Source: Spirochaetia bacterium (lineage in GTDB: Bacteria > Spirochaetota > Spirochaetia > Sphaerochaetales > Sphaerochaetaceae). From it: DNA of 13,684 bases. The stretch spans positions 1-13,684 of the forward strand of contig SABI01000040.1 of assembly GCA_009929055.1 (NCBI GenBank). Direction: 5' to 3'. The notes beneath the pieces are model-generated. The model made no database searches and had not been told where the DNA came from. It worked only from the letters and a program-made list of their open reading frames with translations. A program made the translations under genes and the position numbers. Of the stretch, positions 6,561 through 13,283 are shown piece after piece. Within the stretch, counting starts at the first letter, position 1. Each line of letters starts with the position of its first letter.

Positions 6561-7016
6561 ATGGAATATATTATTGAAGTGACAGATCGTGATGAAATTC
6601 CTTCTCTTATTATCCAAAGAACTGTTGCCATTGACCACTTACGAGAAGAAGTATCATCCACTTTAGAAGAGCTGTATCAATACTTAGCAAGTATTGGGAT
6701 CGAAAAGGAAGAACCCTCTTTTGTTGCCTATAAAAACAAAGACATGATGCACCTATCTCTCGACATAGGGTGTTTAATAAAAGGGCCCTATCCTGGATAT
6801 GGGAACATTAAGAATTCCTTCATCCCAAGAGGTAAACGTGTTTCCTGCCTCTACAAAGGGGACTATAAAGGGATGGGAGATGCCTATACACATCTCCTTA
6901 GTTGGGTAAAAGGGCACCAAATTCAGGTAAAAGAGATGTACTATGAATTTTACCTTAACTCTCCTCTCAATGTGGATTCAAGTGAACTTATTACTAAAAT
7001 AGAATTGTTGCTTTAA
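6561..7016 (+). CDS. GyrI-like / AraC effector-binding-domain protein, stand-alone
   Basis: The 151-residue cytosolic protein is a complete small-molecule-binding domain of the GyrI-like (SOUL/BacR) type without any helix-turn-helix. It opens with a beta strand (YIIEVTDRDEIPSLIIQRTV), followed by a helix over about residues 24-44 (HLREEVSSTLEELYQYLAS). It has the GPPF-like region PSFVAYKN (53-60) and ends with YYEFYLNSP (127-135), where Glu129 corresponds to the conserved ligand-facing glutamate of the family. Stand-alone members bind or hydrolyse amphipathic compounds, or inhibit gyrase. No ligand is evident here. SD AGGGGG lies 8 bases before the ATG. It has its own promoter, and the next gene follows after 72 bases with its own promoter. 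Confidence 0.82.
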   Translation: MEYIIEVTDRDEIPSLIIQRTVAIDHLREEVSSTLEELYQYLASIGIEKEEPSFVAYKNKDMMHLSLDIGCLIKGPYPGYGNIKNSFIPRGKRVSCLYKGDYKGMGDAYTHLLSWVKGHQIQVKEMYYEFYLNSPLNVDSSELITKIELLL

Positions 7017-7049
7017 ATGTAAGAGAAATGTCCATAATCTCACAAAATA

Positions 7050-7058
7050 TGTTATAGT
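7050..7058 (+). promoter_or_regulatory. Extended -10 promoter of the DsrE-like gene
   Basis: TGTTATAGT is a TGN-extended -10 element (TATAGT at 7053-7058), 30 bases before the ATG at 7089. The -35 region is poor (TGTCCA at 7029-7034). Confidence 0.55.
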
Positions 7059-7088
7059 AAGAGCATCATTACAAATAAGGAAACATCT

Positions 7089-7427
7089 ATGAAAAAATAT
7101 GCTATTTTTGCATTTAATGGAAACCCAACCTGCTTTGTCCATGTACTATTAAACGCCCTCGATATGGTCGAAAAAGGGATGGAAGTAAAAATAGTACTAG
7201 AAGGTGAAGCAGTCACATTAGTACAACCAATGATAGAGTCTAAAAATCCTCTTTTCAAGAAGGTAGTCGATTTACAACTTATTGATTGTGTATGCAAAGG
7301 ATGTTCAGCAAAATTGAACGTCTTAGAATACAATGAGAAAAGTGGACTTCCAGTGGGCGGTGAGATGAGTGGACACCCTTCTTTCTCTTCTTATATTAAT
7401 GAAGGTTACAACATCATAACATTGTAA
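7089..7427 (+). CDS. DsrE-like small cytoplasmic protein with a CxCxxC cysteine cluster
   Basis: The 112-residue protein matches what I remember of DsrE-family proteins annotated in clostridia as 'cytoplasmic protein'. It starts with strand-loop MKKYAIFAFNGNPTCFVHVL, followed by the helix LNALDMVEKG and strand MEVKIVLEGE. It contains a cysteine group (Cys67, Cys69 and Cys72 in DCVCKGC) plus Cys15 and the ending GEMSGHPSFSSYI. Cysteines at this position carry the persulfide in true DsrE/TusD sulfur-relay proteins. The role here could be sulfur handling or metal binding and is not established. The SD AAGGAAA lies 5 bases before the ATG. A hairpin terminator follows 5 bases after the stop, so the gene appears to be a monocistronic unit. 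Confidence 0.78.
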   Translation: MKKYAIFAFNGNPTCFVHVLLNALDMVEKGMEVKIVLEGEAVTLVQPMIESKNPLFKKVVDLQLIDCVCKGCSAKLNVLEYNEKSGLPVGGEMSGHPSFSSYINEGYNIITL

Positions 7428-7432
7428 AAATA

Positions 7433-7460
7433 GTCTACTACTTGCTAGTGGACATTTTTA
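7433..7460 (+). terminator. Rho-independent terminator of the DsrE-like gene
   Basis: GTCTACTA (7433-7440) pairs with TAGTGGAC (7446-7453) over a CTTGC loop, 8 bp including one U-G pair. It is followed by ATTTTTA (7454-7460) and preceded by AAAAA, which can extend the stem. It separates the DsrE-like gene from the exported-protein pair. Confidence 0.7.
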
Positions 7461-7499
7461 TACGCATAAAAATTTTACTAATATAGAAGAGGTTTCTTA

Positions 7500-8576
7500 A
7501 TGAACATCAAAAAAATTCTCATTATTATACTCACCCTATGTTTATCCCCATTATGGGCTTCTTTCACATTCAACTTAGCCCCCATAGACCCCCTATTTAG
7601 AGAGTTTATGGCTGACCCTTATTCAAATTCTACAAGTTTTCGCTCTTTCACAATACAAAATGAAAGTGGAGTGCCTCGAGGTATTCTTGCTGTAGATGGA
7701 TATAATGAATATGTTGAAATTCCTTTCGAAAATGAATCATTTGAAGGTCATAATGCCTTTTATCAACTAAAAAGTGCTGCTAACATTGGACTCGTTCGTT
7801 TTGGATTGGGATTTTTCCAGCTTGAGGGATTTTTAAACGGAGGGATTAATACAGTCTTTCAAAACTATGGAGGAACTGACACCTTAGGTTTTGATGGGTT
7901 TTATGGAGCTGGTGCAACAATTCGTTTGTTTAATAAGGTAGCAATCCAAGGGGGATTTCACCACTTCTCTGGCCACTGGGGGGACGAAACAATAGATAGC
8001 ATGGTCTCTTTAAGTGAAAAAAGTTTAAGTGATTTGCACCTTGTTGAGTATACAAGGGGAAATTCTTGGATTGGTTCACTCTCAATAGAACCTAACGAGA
8101 ACATTCGTTTTTATGCTTCAGCAGAACTTCCTCAGTCTTCAGCTTGGATACGCCCTGGCGCCCATGTCCCATTTCACACCACGAAGCCAGGAGATTCTAA
8201 TCAAAACCAGCACGAAAATATTACTGGCCAAGAGGGAGTAACAACTTCTATCACCTACCCATCGAGTTATAAAGCATGGAGAATTCAAGCTGGTAGTGAA
8301 TTAAGAATTCCTATCCTCTCTTTAGGCTCATTATTCTTAGCAACAGATGTTCAATTCCATCAAGATGGACAAACAATGCATCAAATTGATGGATATAATG
8401 AACAAAACCCATGGGAAGTAGCCTTCTCTGTGGGGGGTGGTGTTGAACTAAATACTGGATTATTAAACCGTAAATTCCGTCTAGAAATCTATTACCATGA
8501 TGGAAGGTTCCCATTACTCAATTATTTTTATACAAGAAGTCAATACATCGTCTTTGGCTTAGCTATTAGTGGTTAA
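7500..8576 (+). CDS. Exported protein, probable outer-membrane beta-barrel; paralogue A of a tandem pair
   Basis: The 358-residue protein starts with a Sec signal peptide (MNIKKILIIILTLCLSPLWA, cleavage after about residue 20). The mature part is rich in alternating hydrophobic/polar strands, Gly and aromatic residues, without transmembrane helices, as expected for an outer-membrane barrel. Its strongest motifs are shared with the next gene: GGTDTLGFDGF (124-134), HFSGHWGDET (155-164), SSYKAWRIQAG (255-265), FHQDGQTMHQIDGYN (286-300), NPWEV (303-307) and YHDGRFPLLNYFY (332-344). It does not end in the usual C-terminal Phe. The His-Gly-Asp-Glu motif faintly recalls the DUF1207 family of chlamydial and other envelope proteins, from memory and untested. 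AGAAGAGG lies 7 bases before the ATG. The function is unknown, and it is probably co-transcribed with paralogue B, 23 bases away. Confidence 0.82.
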   Translation: MNIKKILIIILTLCLSPLWASFTFNLAPIDPLFREFMADPYSNSTSFRSFTIQNESGVPRGILAVDGYNEYVEIPFENESFEGHNAFYQLKSAANIGLVRFGLGFFQLEGFLNGGINTVFQNYGGTDTLGFDGFYGAGATIRLFNKVAIQGGFHHFSGHWGDETIDSMVSLSEKSLSDLHLVEYTRGNSWIGSLSIEPNENIRFYASAELPQSSAWIRPGAHVPFHTTKPGDSNQNQHENITGQEGVTTSITYPSSYKAWRIQAGSELRIPILSLGSLFLATDVQFHQDGQTMHQIDGYNEQNPWEVAFSVGGGVELNTGLLNRKFRLEIYYHDGRFPLLNYFYTRSQYIVFGLAISG

Positions 8577-8599
8577 TAAGTACAATTATTGGAGAACAT

Positions 8600-9694
8600 A
8601 TGAAAAAGTTTGCTACTATCGCCCTACTGAGTTTTTGTGTCTTATTTTCTTTAAGTGCCAAAGAAGATTCTTTTGCCTCATTTCAGTGGTTTAATTCAAA
8701 ATCACTATATCGCCAAAGTCCCACGGATGTATTCAATCCTTCTAGCACGCTAGAAATTATGATGATCCAAAGTGGACAACCAAGAACGGTGAGGGTGAGC
8801 CCTGTCGGTTCTGCCCCTGACAGAGAATATGAAGATATTCCTATCTTTGACGGAAATAAATATATTGATGAAACACTCTATGCAAGATTAAAAACGGGAG
8901 TTGATGTAGGGCTATTACGAGTTGGATTATTTCATAATGATGCTCAATTAGAACTTGCTTTTAGTGGTGCTCTAAACACTATATTCCAAGGGTTTGGAGG
9001 AGCTGATAACTTAGGTTTCGATGGAATATTTTTCTTTGGCCCCCAACTACGTCTTTTCGATAGAGTCTCTTTGAAATTTGGATTGCAACACTATTCAGGT
9101 CACTACGGCGATGAAACTATAGAAAATTATTATCATGCTAATGGAGAAGTATTAAGGCAATCTGTTAATTTCACAAGAGATAATAACCTCTTTTTTGGAA
9201 TAGATGTTGAGCCAATTAAGAACTTATTTTTCCATGTAGAAGCTACTCGTCCACAACTAGAAACCTGGATGAGCCCATCTGTACACATCCCTTCTTGGGT
9301 GATAAAACCCTCTAATGGATTACCCCTTAATCCTCAAGAGGCAGGCAGTGAAAATGTTCCTCCCCCTACAACTCCTTATCCTGATTCTTACAAAGCATGG
9401 ACTGTACAAGCAGGTCTTAGTTATGATTTCTACATTACTAAAAACCTAGGACTTGGTGTCAGCGGAGATGTGAAAATGCACCAAGATGGAAAAACATTAC
9501 ACCAAGTTAATGGTTATAGCGATGCAAACCCTTGGGAATTAGAGTACACAGTTGGTGGTGGAATCATCCTTAAAGATGAGAAAAGCAATCATAAAACTCG
9601 AATTAATTTCACCTACCATGATGGAAGACTTCCACTTCTTAACTATTTTTACCAACGAACTTCTTATATTTCAATTTCTGCCCAAATTGGGTAA
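8600..9694 (+). CDS. Exported protein, probable outer-membrane beta-barrel; paralogue B of a tandem pair
   Basis: The 364-residue protein has a Sec signal peptide (MKKFATIALLSFCVLFSLSA, cleavage after about residue 20; the Cys is inside the hydrophobic stretch and is not a lipobox). It aligns with the preceding protein along nearly its whole length: GGADNLGFDGI (133-143), HYSGHYGDET (164-173), DSYKAWTVQAG, MHQDGKTLHQVNGYS, NPWEL and YHDGRLPLLNYFY. The two differ most in the N-terminal ~70 mature residues and in the Pro-rich loop before the SYKAW motif, the pattern expected of variable surface loops on a conserved barrel. SD GGAGAA lies 3 bases before the ATG. A strong hairpin follows 7 bases after the stop. 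This looks like a local duplication with divergence. The function is unknown: porin, adhesin or substrate-binding barrel are all possible. Confidence 0.82.
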   Translation: MKKFATIALLSFCVLFSLSAKEDSFASFQWFNSKSLYRQSPTDVFNPSSTLEIMMIQSGQPRTVRVSPVGSAPDREYEDIPIFDGNKYIDETLYARLKTGVDVGLLRVGLFHNDAQLELAFSGALNTIFQGFGGADNLGFDGIFFFGPQLRLFDRVSLKFGLQHYSGHYGDETIENYYHANGEVLRQSVNFTRDNNLFFGIDVEPIKNLFFHVEATRPQLETWMSPSVHIPSWVIKPSNGLPLNPQEAGSENVPPPTTPYPDSYKAWTVQAGLSYDFYITKNLGLGVSGDVKMHQDGKTLHQVNGYSDANPWELEYTVGGGIILKDEKSNHKTRINFTYHDGRLPLLNYFYQRTSYISISAQIG

Positions 9695-9701
9695 TAATGA
9701 G

Positions 9702-9720
9702 GCCTTCCATTTTGGAAGGC
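9702..9720. terminator. Strong hairpin between convergent genes
   Basis: GCCTTCCA (9702-9709), loop TTT, and TGGAAGGC (9713-9720) form a perfect 8-bp GC-rich stem. It lies between the end of paralogue B (9694) and the end of the minus-strand CBM9-like gene (9737). No U-tract follows on either strand, so it may act as a bidirectional 3' hairpin rather than a standard intrinsic terminator. Confidence 0.6.
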
Positions 9721-9736
9721 ATCGTCCTGTTATCCT

Positions 9737-10339
9737 TTAAAGAAATCTAAGAGGTTGAAAGAATTCACTACGATGAAAGTCAGGTTTTTCAACATCAACC
9801 TTAAAGAGGGTAATATAGTGGGGATAAAGGGTAAGGTCTCCACACTTATAGGCATTAGCATAGATGATTTTATTTTCTTCAATAGTTCCTAGAGGAATAT
9901 GGTAAGTAATACTCCACAATCCTTCATAAGGCTCTTCATCTTTATAAGAAGTAACAATTTCGAGAGACTTAATATATTCAATTGAACGTCTCTCTCTATT
10001 CTGGCGTTGAGGGCCATAAGCAACTAAAGCGGCTCCATATGGATTTATTTCTATATTGGTATAACAAGGATCTTCACTCTCCCTAAAGAAAAATTCTACA
10101 CAACTATCTTGAAAAACATTACTAAGGTGTTCTTTATATGTTGCCCTTATATACTTCTCCTTTACAACGAAGGAAAGGAGAAGATTGTGAGAATCATGCC
10201 CCACATAAAGTGTTACCCCAATATTTGAAGGTGACTTCTTCCATAGGTAATTGCTTAATTCAAGTGTAGTTCCATATTTTTGGAGTTGGTCTTGAATATA
10301 ATCATTTTGGTCTAACTCTATCCTTGGTATTGTAATCAT
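9737..10339 (-). CDS. Carbohydrate-binding family 9-like (CBM9-like) protein, cytoplasmic
   Basis: The 200-residue protein has the conserved pattern of stand-alone CBM9-like/DOMON-fold proteins. VFQDSCVEFFF is at residues 75-85, with Asp78 and Glu82 in the ligand or calcium positions. NIEINPYGA follows at 95-103, then LWSITYHIPLG at 141-151, and the ending is FHRSEFFQPLRFL, where family members usually read H.P..FG.L.F. There is no signal peptide, so it should act in the cytoplasm, unlike xylanase-linked CBM9 modules. A fused catalytic domain is absent and its ligand is unknown. SD GAGGAA lies 5 bases before the ATG. It is divergent from the ThpR gene, with overlapping promoters, and convergent with paralogue B. 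Confidence 0.82.
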   Translation of the reverse strand: MITIPRIELDQNDYIQDQLQKYGTTLELSNYLWKKSPSNIGVTLYVGHDSHNLLLSFVVKEKYIRATYKEHLSNVFQDSCVEFFFRESEDPCYTNIEINPYGAALVAYGPQRQNRERRSIEYIKSLEIVTSYKDEEPYEGLWSITYHIPLGTIEENKIIYANAYKCGDLTLYPHYITLFKVDVEKPDFHRSEFFQPLRFL

Positions 10340-10373
10340 GAATATTCCTCATTAATGCAAAAAAGTTCATTAA

Positions 10374-10402
10374 ATTATCTATGTTATGGTAGTATTATGC
10401 AA
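10374..10402 (-). promoter_or_regulatory. Candidate promoter of the CBM9-like gene
   Basis: On the minus strand TTGCAT (10402-10397) and GATAAT (10379-10374) are separated by 17 bases. The -10 ends 34 bases before the ATG at 10339. The -35 is weak. The element overlaps the divergent ThpR promoter. Confidence 0.4.
10382..10395 (+). promoter_or_regulatory. Candidate extended -10 promoter of thpR
   Basis: Two overlapping TGN-extended -10 readings are possible: TGTTATGGT (10382-10390) and TGGTAGTAT (10387-10395). Either places transcription start only a few bases before the chosen ATG at 10404, so the mRNA would be nearly leaderless. No SD is visible for this gene, which agrees with that idea. 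Confidence 0.4.
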
Positions 10403-10403
10403 T

Positions 10404-10952
10404 ATGAGAATGTTTATTGGTATCCCAATTAAAAAAGAAGTGCTCCCTTATATAGAAAATATCCAAGATGAATTACTCTCTCTTTCAATTCAAGGAAGGA
10501 AAAGTCCTCTCCATCAAATGCATCTCACTTTATGTTTCATGAAAGAAATAAGTAGGGAGAAAATAGAAATATTAATTGATTATATCCATTCTTTAAGACT
10601 CAACGAATGTATTCTTGAGTTTAATAAAGTCAATCATTTTACCCAATCCAATACTTCACTCTTTTACATAGAGGTAAATGCAAGAAAAGAACTCATCCTT
10701 TTGCAACAAAAGATTTGGGAAGGATTAAAAAAACTAAATATCCCTTTTGACCACAATAAAGGGACCTTTCATATTACAATTGCTCGAAACGTAGTGATAA
10801 AACAAAAAGCATTTCGATTAATACAGCCAATGCCCCGGGTCATGAGAGTAGATTCTATTTCTTTAATAGAATCAAAGCTCACAGAGAGGGGGGCAATTCA
10901 CATTACAAAGGAAAGCTTTTCCCTCCTTGGCAAAACATCAACTCTCATATAA
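10404..10952 (+). CDS. thpR: RNA 2',3'-cyclic phosphodiesterase, ThpR/LigT family
   Basis: The 182-residue 2H-phosphoesterase has both catalytic HxTx motifs, HLTL and HITI (residues 40-43 and 123-126 from the chosen start), spaced about 80 residues apart as in LigT/ThpR. The family opens 2',3'-cyclic phosphate ends on RNA and can reverse 2'-5' RNA joining. The start at 10404 gives MRMFIGIP, the usual ThpR opening (M-R-x-F-I). The in-frame ATG at 10386 would add six residues that match nothing in the family and would overlap the likely promoter, and the ATG at 10410 is also possible. There is no clear SD. The EamA gene begins 10 bases after its stop, so the two are probably one transcript. Confidence 0.88.
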   Translation: MRMFIGIPIKKEVLPYIENIQDELLSLSIQGRKSPLHQMHLTLCFMKEISREKIEILIDYIHSLRLNECILEFNKVNHFTQSNTSLFYIEVNARKELILLQQKIWEGLKKLNIPFDHNKGTFHITIARNVVIKQKAFRLIQPMPRVMRVDSISLIESKLTERGAIHITKESFSLLGKTSTLI

Positions 10953-10962
10953 GGTATTGGAG

Positions 10963-11877
10963 ATGGAACAAGAAAAGAAAATCTATCTCAAGGGATTAAC
11001 AATTGCTATTATTGGAATTGTTGTGTTAAGTTTTGATGCTCTCCTTATAAGAATGAGCGATGCTAGTGGAGTGGCAGCTGTGTTTTACCGAGCCTTTTTC
11101 ACTTTTATTTCCATTTCAATTATCTTCTTCCTTAAGAATAGAAAAAAGTCCTTATCTATTATATATTCTGGTGGATATCCTATGATTATTAGCGGAATAA
11201 TGTGGGGAATTAGTGGAACAGGGTTTACCTTAGGTGTTCACTATGCTGGGGCAGCAAACACCTTAGTTCTTGTTACTTTAGCACCCCTTTTTGCAGCTGC
11301 TTTTAGTGCAATTTTCTATAAGAGAAAACCATCTTTAGTAACAGTCATTGCAGCAATCATTGCATTGTTTGGAATTTGGTATATGTACCGTGAGGGATTT
11401 GGAGACATGGATCTTCTAGGACTATTTTATGCACTCCTCACTCCCCTATTTCTTGGTTCTAACCTCGCTTTTATGAGAAAACATAAAGAAATGTCTCGTA
11501 TGTCTCTCGTAATTATTGGAGGTATTACTGGTTCTGTTATTGCCCTTGTTTTATCAAAAGGGAATATTGCGATAGCAAATGAATCAATTCTTCCTTTAGC
11601 TATATTGGGTCTAGTTGTTATACCTTTCTCTCAGACAATGATTTCTACTGGAACTCGCTATATAAGTGCCGCTGATGCTGCCTTAGTTAATTCAAGCGAA
11701 ACAGTCCTTGGAATATTTTATGTATGGCTCTTTCTAGGGGAGATTCCTAATAAAGATTTCCTTATTGGCGGTTCCCTCGTGGTTTTAGCTATTACAGCTA
11801 ATAGTGTCTATCAATCACATATGAGAAATAGAAAAATCTCACCTGAAATGGATAGCACTAATCAAGTGCAAGGATGA
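10963..11877 (+). CDS. Second EamA-family (DMT superfamily) transporter
   Basis: The 304-residue inner-membrane protein has ten predicted helices in two EamA repeats. A short charged N-tail (MEQEKKIYLKG) is followed by IIGIVVLSFDALLIRMSDASGVAAVFYRA, the typical first hairpin with the F-x-R motif. The first repeat ends at LVLVTLAPLFAAAFSAIFYKRKP and the second at ALVNSSETVLGIFYVWLFLGEIP. The C-tail is hydrophilic. I chose 10963 because AAGG lies 8 bases before it. An earlier ATG at 10927 would overlap thpR by 26 bases and add a non-family leader. The gene is not a close copy of the transporter at 4312-5232. Its stop codon overlaps the 3' end of the convergent gene by 16 bases. The substrate is unknown, and a metabolite exporter is likely. 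Confidence 0.9.
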   Translation: MEQEKKIYLKGLTIAIIGIVVLSFDALLIRMSDASGVAAVFYRAFFTFISISIIFFLKNRKKSLSIIYSGGYPMIISGIMWGISGTGFTLGVHYAGAANTLVLVTLAPLFAAAFSAIFYKRKPSLVTVIAAIIALFGIWYMYREGFGDMDLLGLFYALLTPLFLGSNLAFMRKHKEMSRMSLVIIGGITGSVIALVLSKGNIAIANESILPLAILGLVVIPFSQTMISTGTRYISAADAALVNSSETVLGIFYVWLFLGEIPNKDFLIGGSLVVLAITANSVYQSHMRNRKISPEMDSTNQVQG

Positions 11878-12431
11878 AATACTAATCTAGCATCTAAAAG
11901 TCTTTTTAGCTCTCTCCGTCTTTTTATGGGATCTAAAGTTTGAAAAGCGATAATATGGAAAGCTTCCCACATAAATACCCATCCACCGATGAGGATACCT
12001 TCTCTAATAATCCTTGAAATAAGAAGGCTGTTAGAAGGAGTTAAAATAAAATAGTACATAGAAATAATGAAAATCGCAATAAAAGCTACGATAAGGGAAA
12101 ACCTCACTTTTCTCCTTATTTCTCGATTAACATATTGGAAAAGGGCAATATAATAGTTATGATAACTATTTTTTATCATACTCTCTTTTTGCAAATCTTC
12201 ATGTTTAGTTTTGATATCAAAGACGATTTCTAATTTCCTGTTTAAGGGAATTTCTGTAGAGCACACATCAAGGAATTGAGCTAAATCAGGGTGTAAATCT
12301 CTTCTTTTATAGTTTGAGTTGTCCCACTCATGAAAATAATCAAGATATTTATCTAAAGAGACATCAATAATAACTCTATTATCCTCTTGGTTAACTCGGT
12401 ACACTTCTTGGTAGTATTTACTATGTTTCAT
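11862..12431 (-). CDS. Two-helix membrane protein of unknown function
   Basis: I do not recognise this family by name. The 189-residue protein has a charged cytosolic N-terminal region (residues 1-105) containing VIIDVSLDKYLDYFHEWD (20-37) and a strand-like stretch NRKLEIVFDI (64-73). Two hydrophobic segments follow, about 109-130 and 143-163. The second carries W151, W155 and E156 (GGWVFMWEAFHI). The C-tail is strongly basic (PIKRRRELKRLLDARLVF), suggesting that both ends face the cytoplasm. SD GAGG lies 5 bases before the ATG. The omega-amidase gene ends 53 bases upstream on the same strand, and the gap contains an inverted repeat, so co-transcription is uncertain. The last 16 bases overlap the convergent EamA gene. 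Confidence 0.75.
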   Translation of the reverse strand: MKHSKYYQEVYRVNQEDNRVIIDVSLDKYLDYFHEWDNSNYKRRDLHPDLAQFLDVCSTEIPLNRKLEIVFDIKTKHEDLQKESMIKNSYHNYYIALFQYVNREIRRKVRFSLIVAFIAIFIISMYYFILTPSNSLLISRIIREGILIGGWVFMWEAFHIIAFQTLDPIKRRRELKRLLDARLVFHPCT

Positions 12432-12441
12432 CTATTCCTCA

Positions 12442-12467
12442 CCATTTCAATAATAAGCTAGAAATGG
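12442..12467. repeat. Inverted repeat between omega-amidase and membrane-protein genes
   Basis: CCATTTC (12442-12448) and GAAATGG (12461-12467) form a perfect 7-bp dyad with a 12-base centre, just upstream of the minus-strand start at 12431. It may be an operator or a weak hairpin. No U-tract is present. Confidence 0.35.
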
Positions 12468-12484
12468 AGAATTTGTATATAACT

Positions 12485-13264
12485 TTAATAGCTCCATGTA
12501 TGATAGAGTTCTTTTCTCTTATCTTTTAGGAATTTATAATTTTCTCGCTCTTCTTTTACTTTATTGATATCTATATCAAATAGATCAAGATGAGTCCCTA
12601 TATTCTTCTTCTCTACCTCTTTCCCACAAGGGGTAAACACAACAGCATTTCCTCCATAGGTGAGTCCTTTGTTATCACGCCCACTTCTGTTAAGGCCTAC
12701 TATGAAAAGTTGATTCTCAATTGCTCGAGCTTTAAGGAGGGTAAGAAAGTGCTCTTCTCTACTTTGTGGCCATGAAGCTATTGCGATAATAAGTTCAACA
12801 AACTCTCCAAGATAGCGATATATTTCACTAAACCGAAGATCGTAACAGATAGTAAGGCCTACTCGAATCCCATCTAATATGGTGTGAGGGACTTCTTTCC
12901 CTCCTGTTATATACTCATCTTCCCCGTCATGTCTAAAGAGATGAATTTTATCATAAGTTAACTTCTCAACTCCATTATTATCAACAATTGTAGCACTATT
13001 GAAATAAGAAGAGTTTTCTCCCCTCACCCATCCAAAAACCAAAGCTATTTGAAACTCTTTAGCAAGGAGAGAAAAAAAGGATAGAGCATCGGAGTCTTTC
13101 ACATGTTCTACACTCTCTTTACCAAATCCTGTGAGACACATTTCAGGGAATACCACTAAATTAGCCCCCTTACTACTGCTTGTTTGAACAGCTTCTCTAA
13201 CGAGAATTTTATTTCTTTTCACATCTTGCCATTCAACATTAAGGGAACATAATGCAATTAACAT
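12485..13264 (-). CDS. Carbon-nitrogen hydrolase, YafV-like omega-amidase
   Basis: The 259-residue protein is a full-length nitrilase-superfamily enzyme. The catalytic triad is Glu41 (VVFPEM), Lys106 (YDKIHLF) and Cys140 (LTICYDLRF). Glu115 or Glu117 in GEDEY supplies the second conserved Glu. YDKIHLFR, CYDLRF, ASWP, LLKARAIENQ and NRSGRD closely follow E. coli YafV, as does the C-terminal REN-Y-F region. YafV/Nit2 enzymes hydrolyse 2-oxoglutaramate or 2-oxosuccinamate, the dead-end products of glutamine or asparagine transamination, releasing ammonia in the cytosol (metabolite repair). AAGGAG lies 8 bases before the ATG, behind a strong promoter. The gene is divergent from the lipoprotein gene at 13434. 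YafV is my best match, but I could not compare it with Nit1/Nit2 quantitatively. Confidence 0.9.
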   Translation of the reverse strand: MLIALCSLNVEWQDVKRNKILVREAVQTSSSKGANLVVFPEMCLTGFGKESVEHVKDSDALSFFSLLAKEFQIALVFGWVRGENSSYFNSATIVDNNGVEKLTYDKIHLFRHDGEDEYITGGKEVPHTILDGIRVGLTICYDLRFSEIYRYLGEFVELIIAIASWPQSREEHFLTLLKARAIENQLFIVGLNRSGRDNKGLTYGGNAVVFTPCGKEVEKKNIGTHLDLFDIDINKVKEERENYKFLKDKRKELYHTWSY

Positions 13265-13283
13265 ACCGCCATCTCCTTATGTC

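Noticed and set aside
7052..7333. 93-codon minus-strand open frame opposite the DsrE-like gene
   Set aside because: It has no SD, family-like motif or sensible protein character. It mirrors the well-supported plus-strand gene and would run across that gene's promoter.
10927..10962. Longer start (10927) for the second EamA gene
   Set aside because: It would overlap thpR by 26 bases with no SD. The ATG at 10963 has AAGG at good spacing and a normal family N-terminus.
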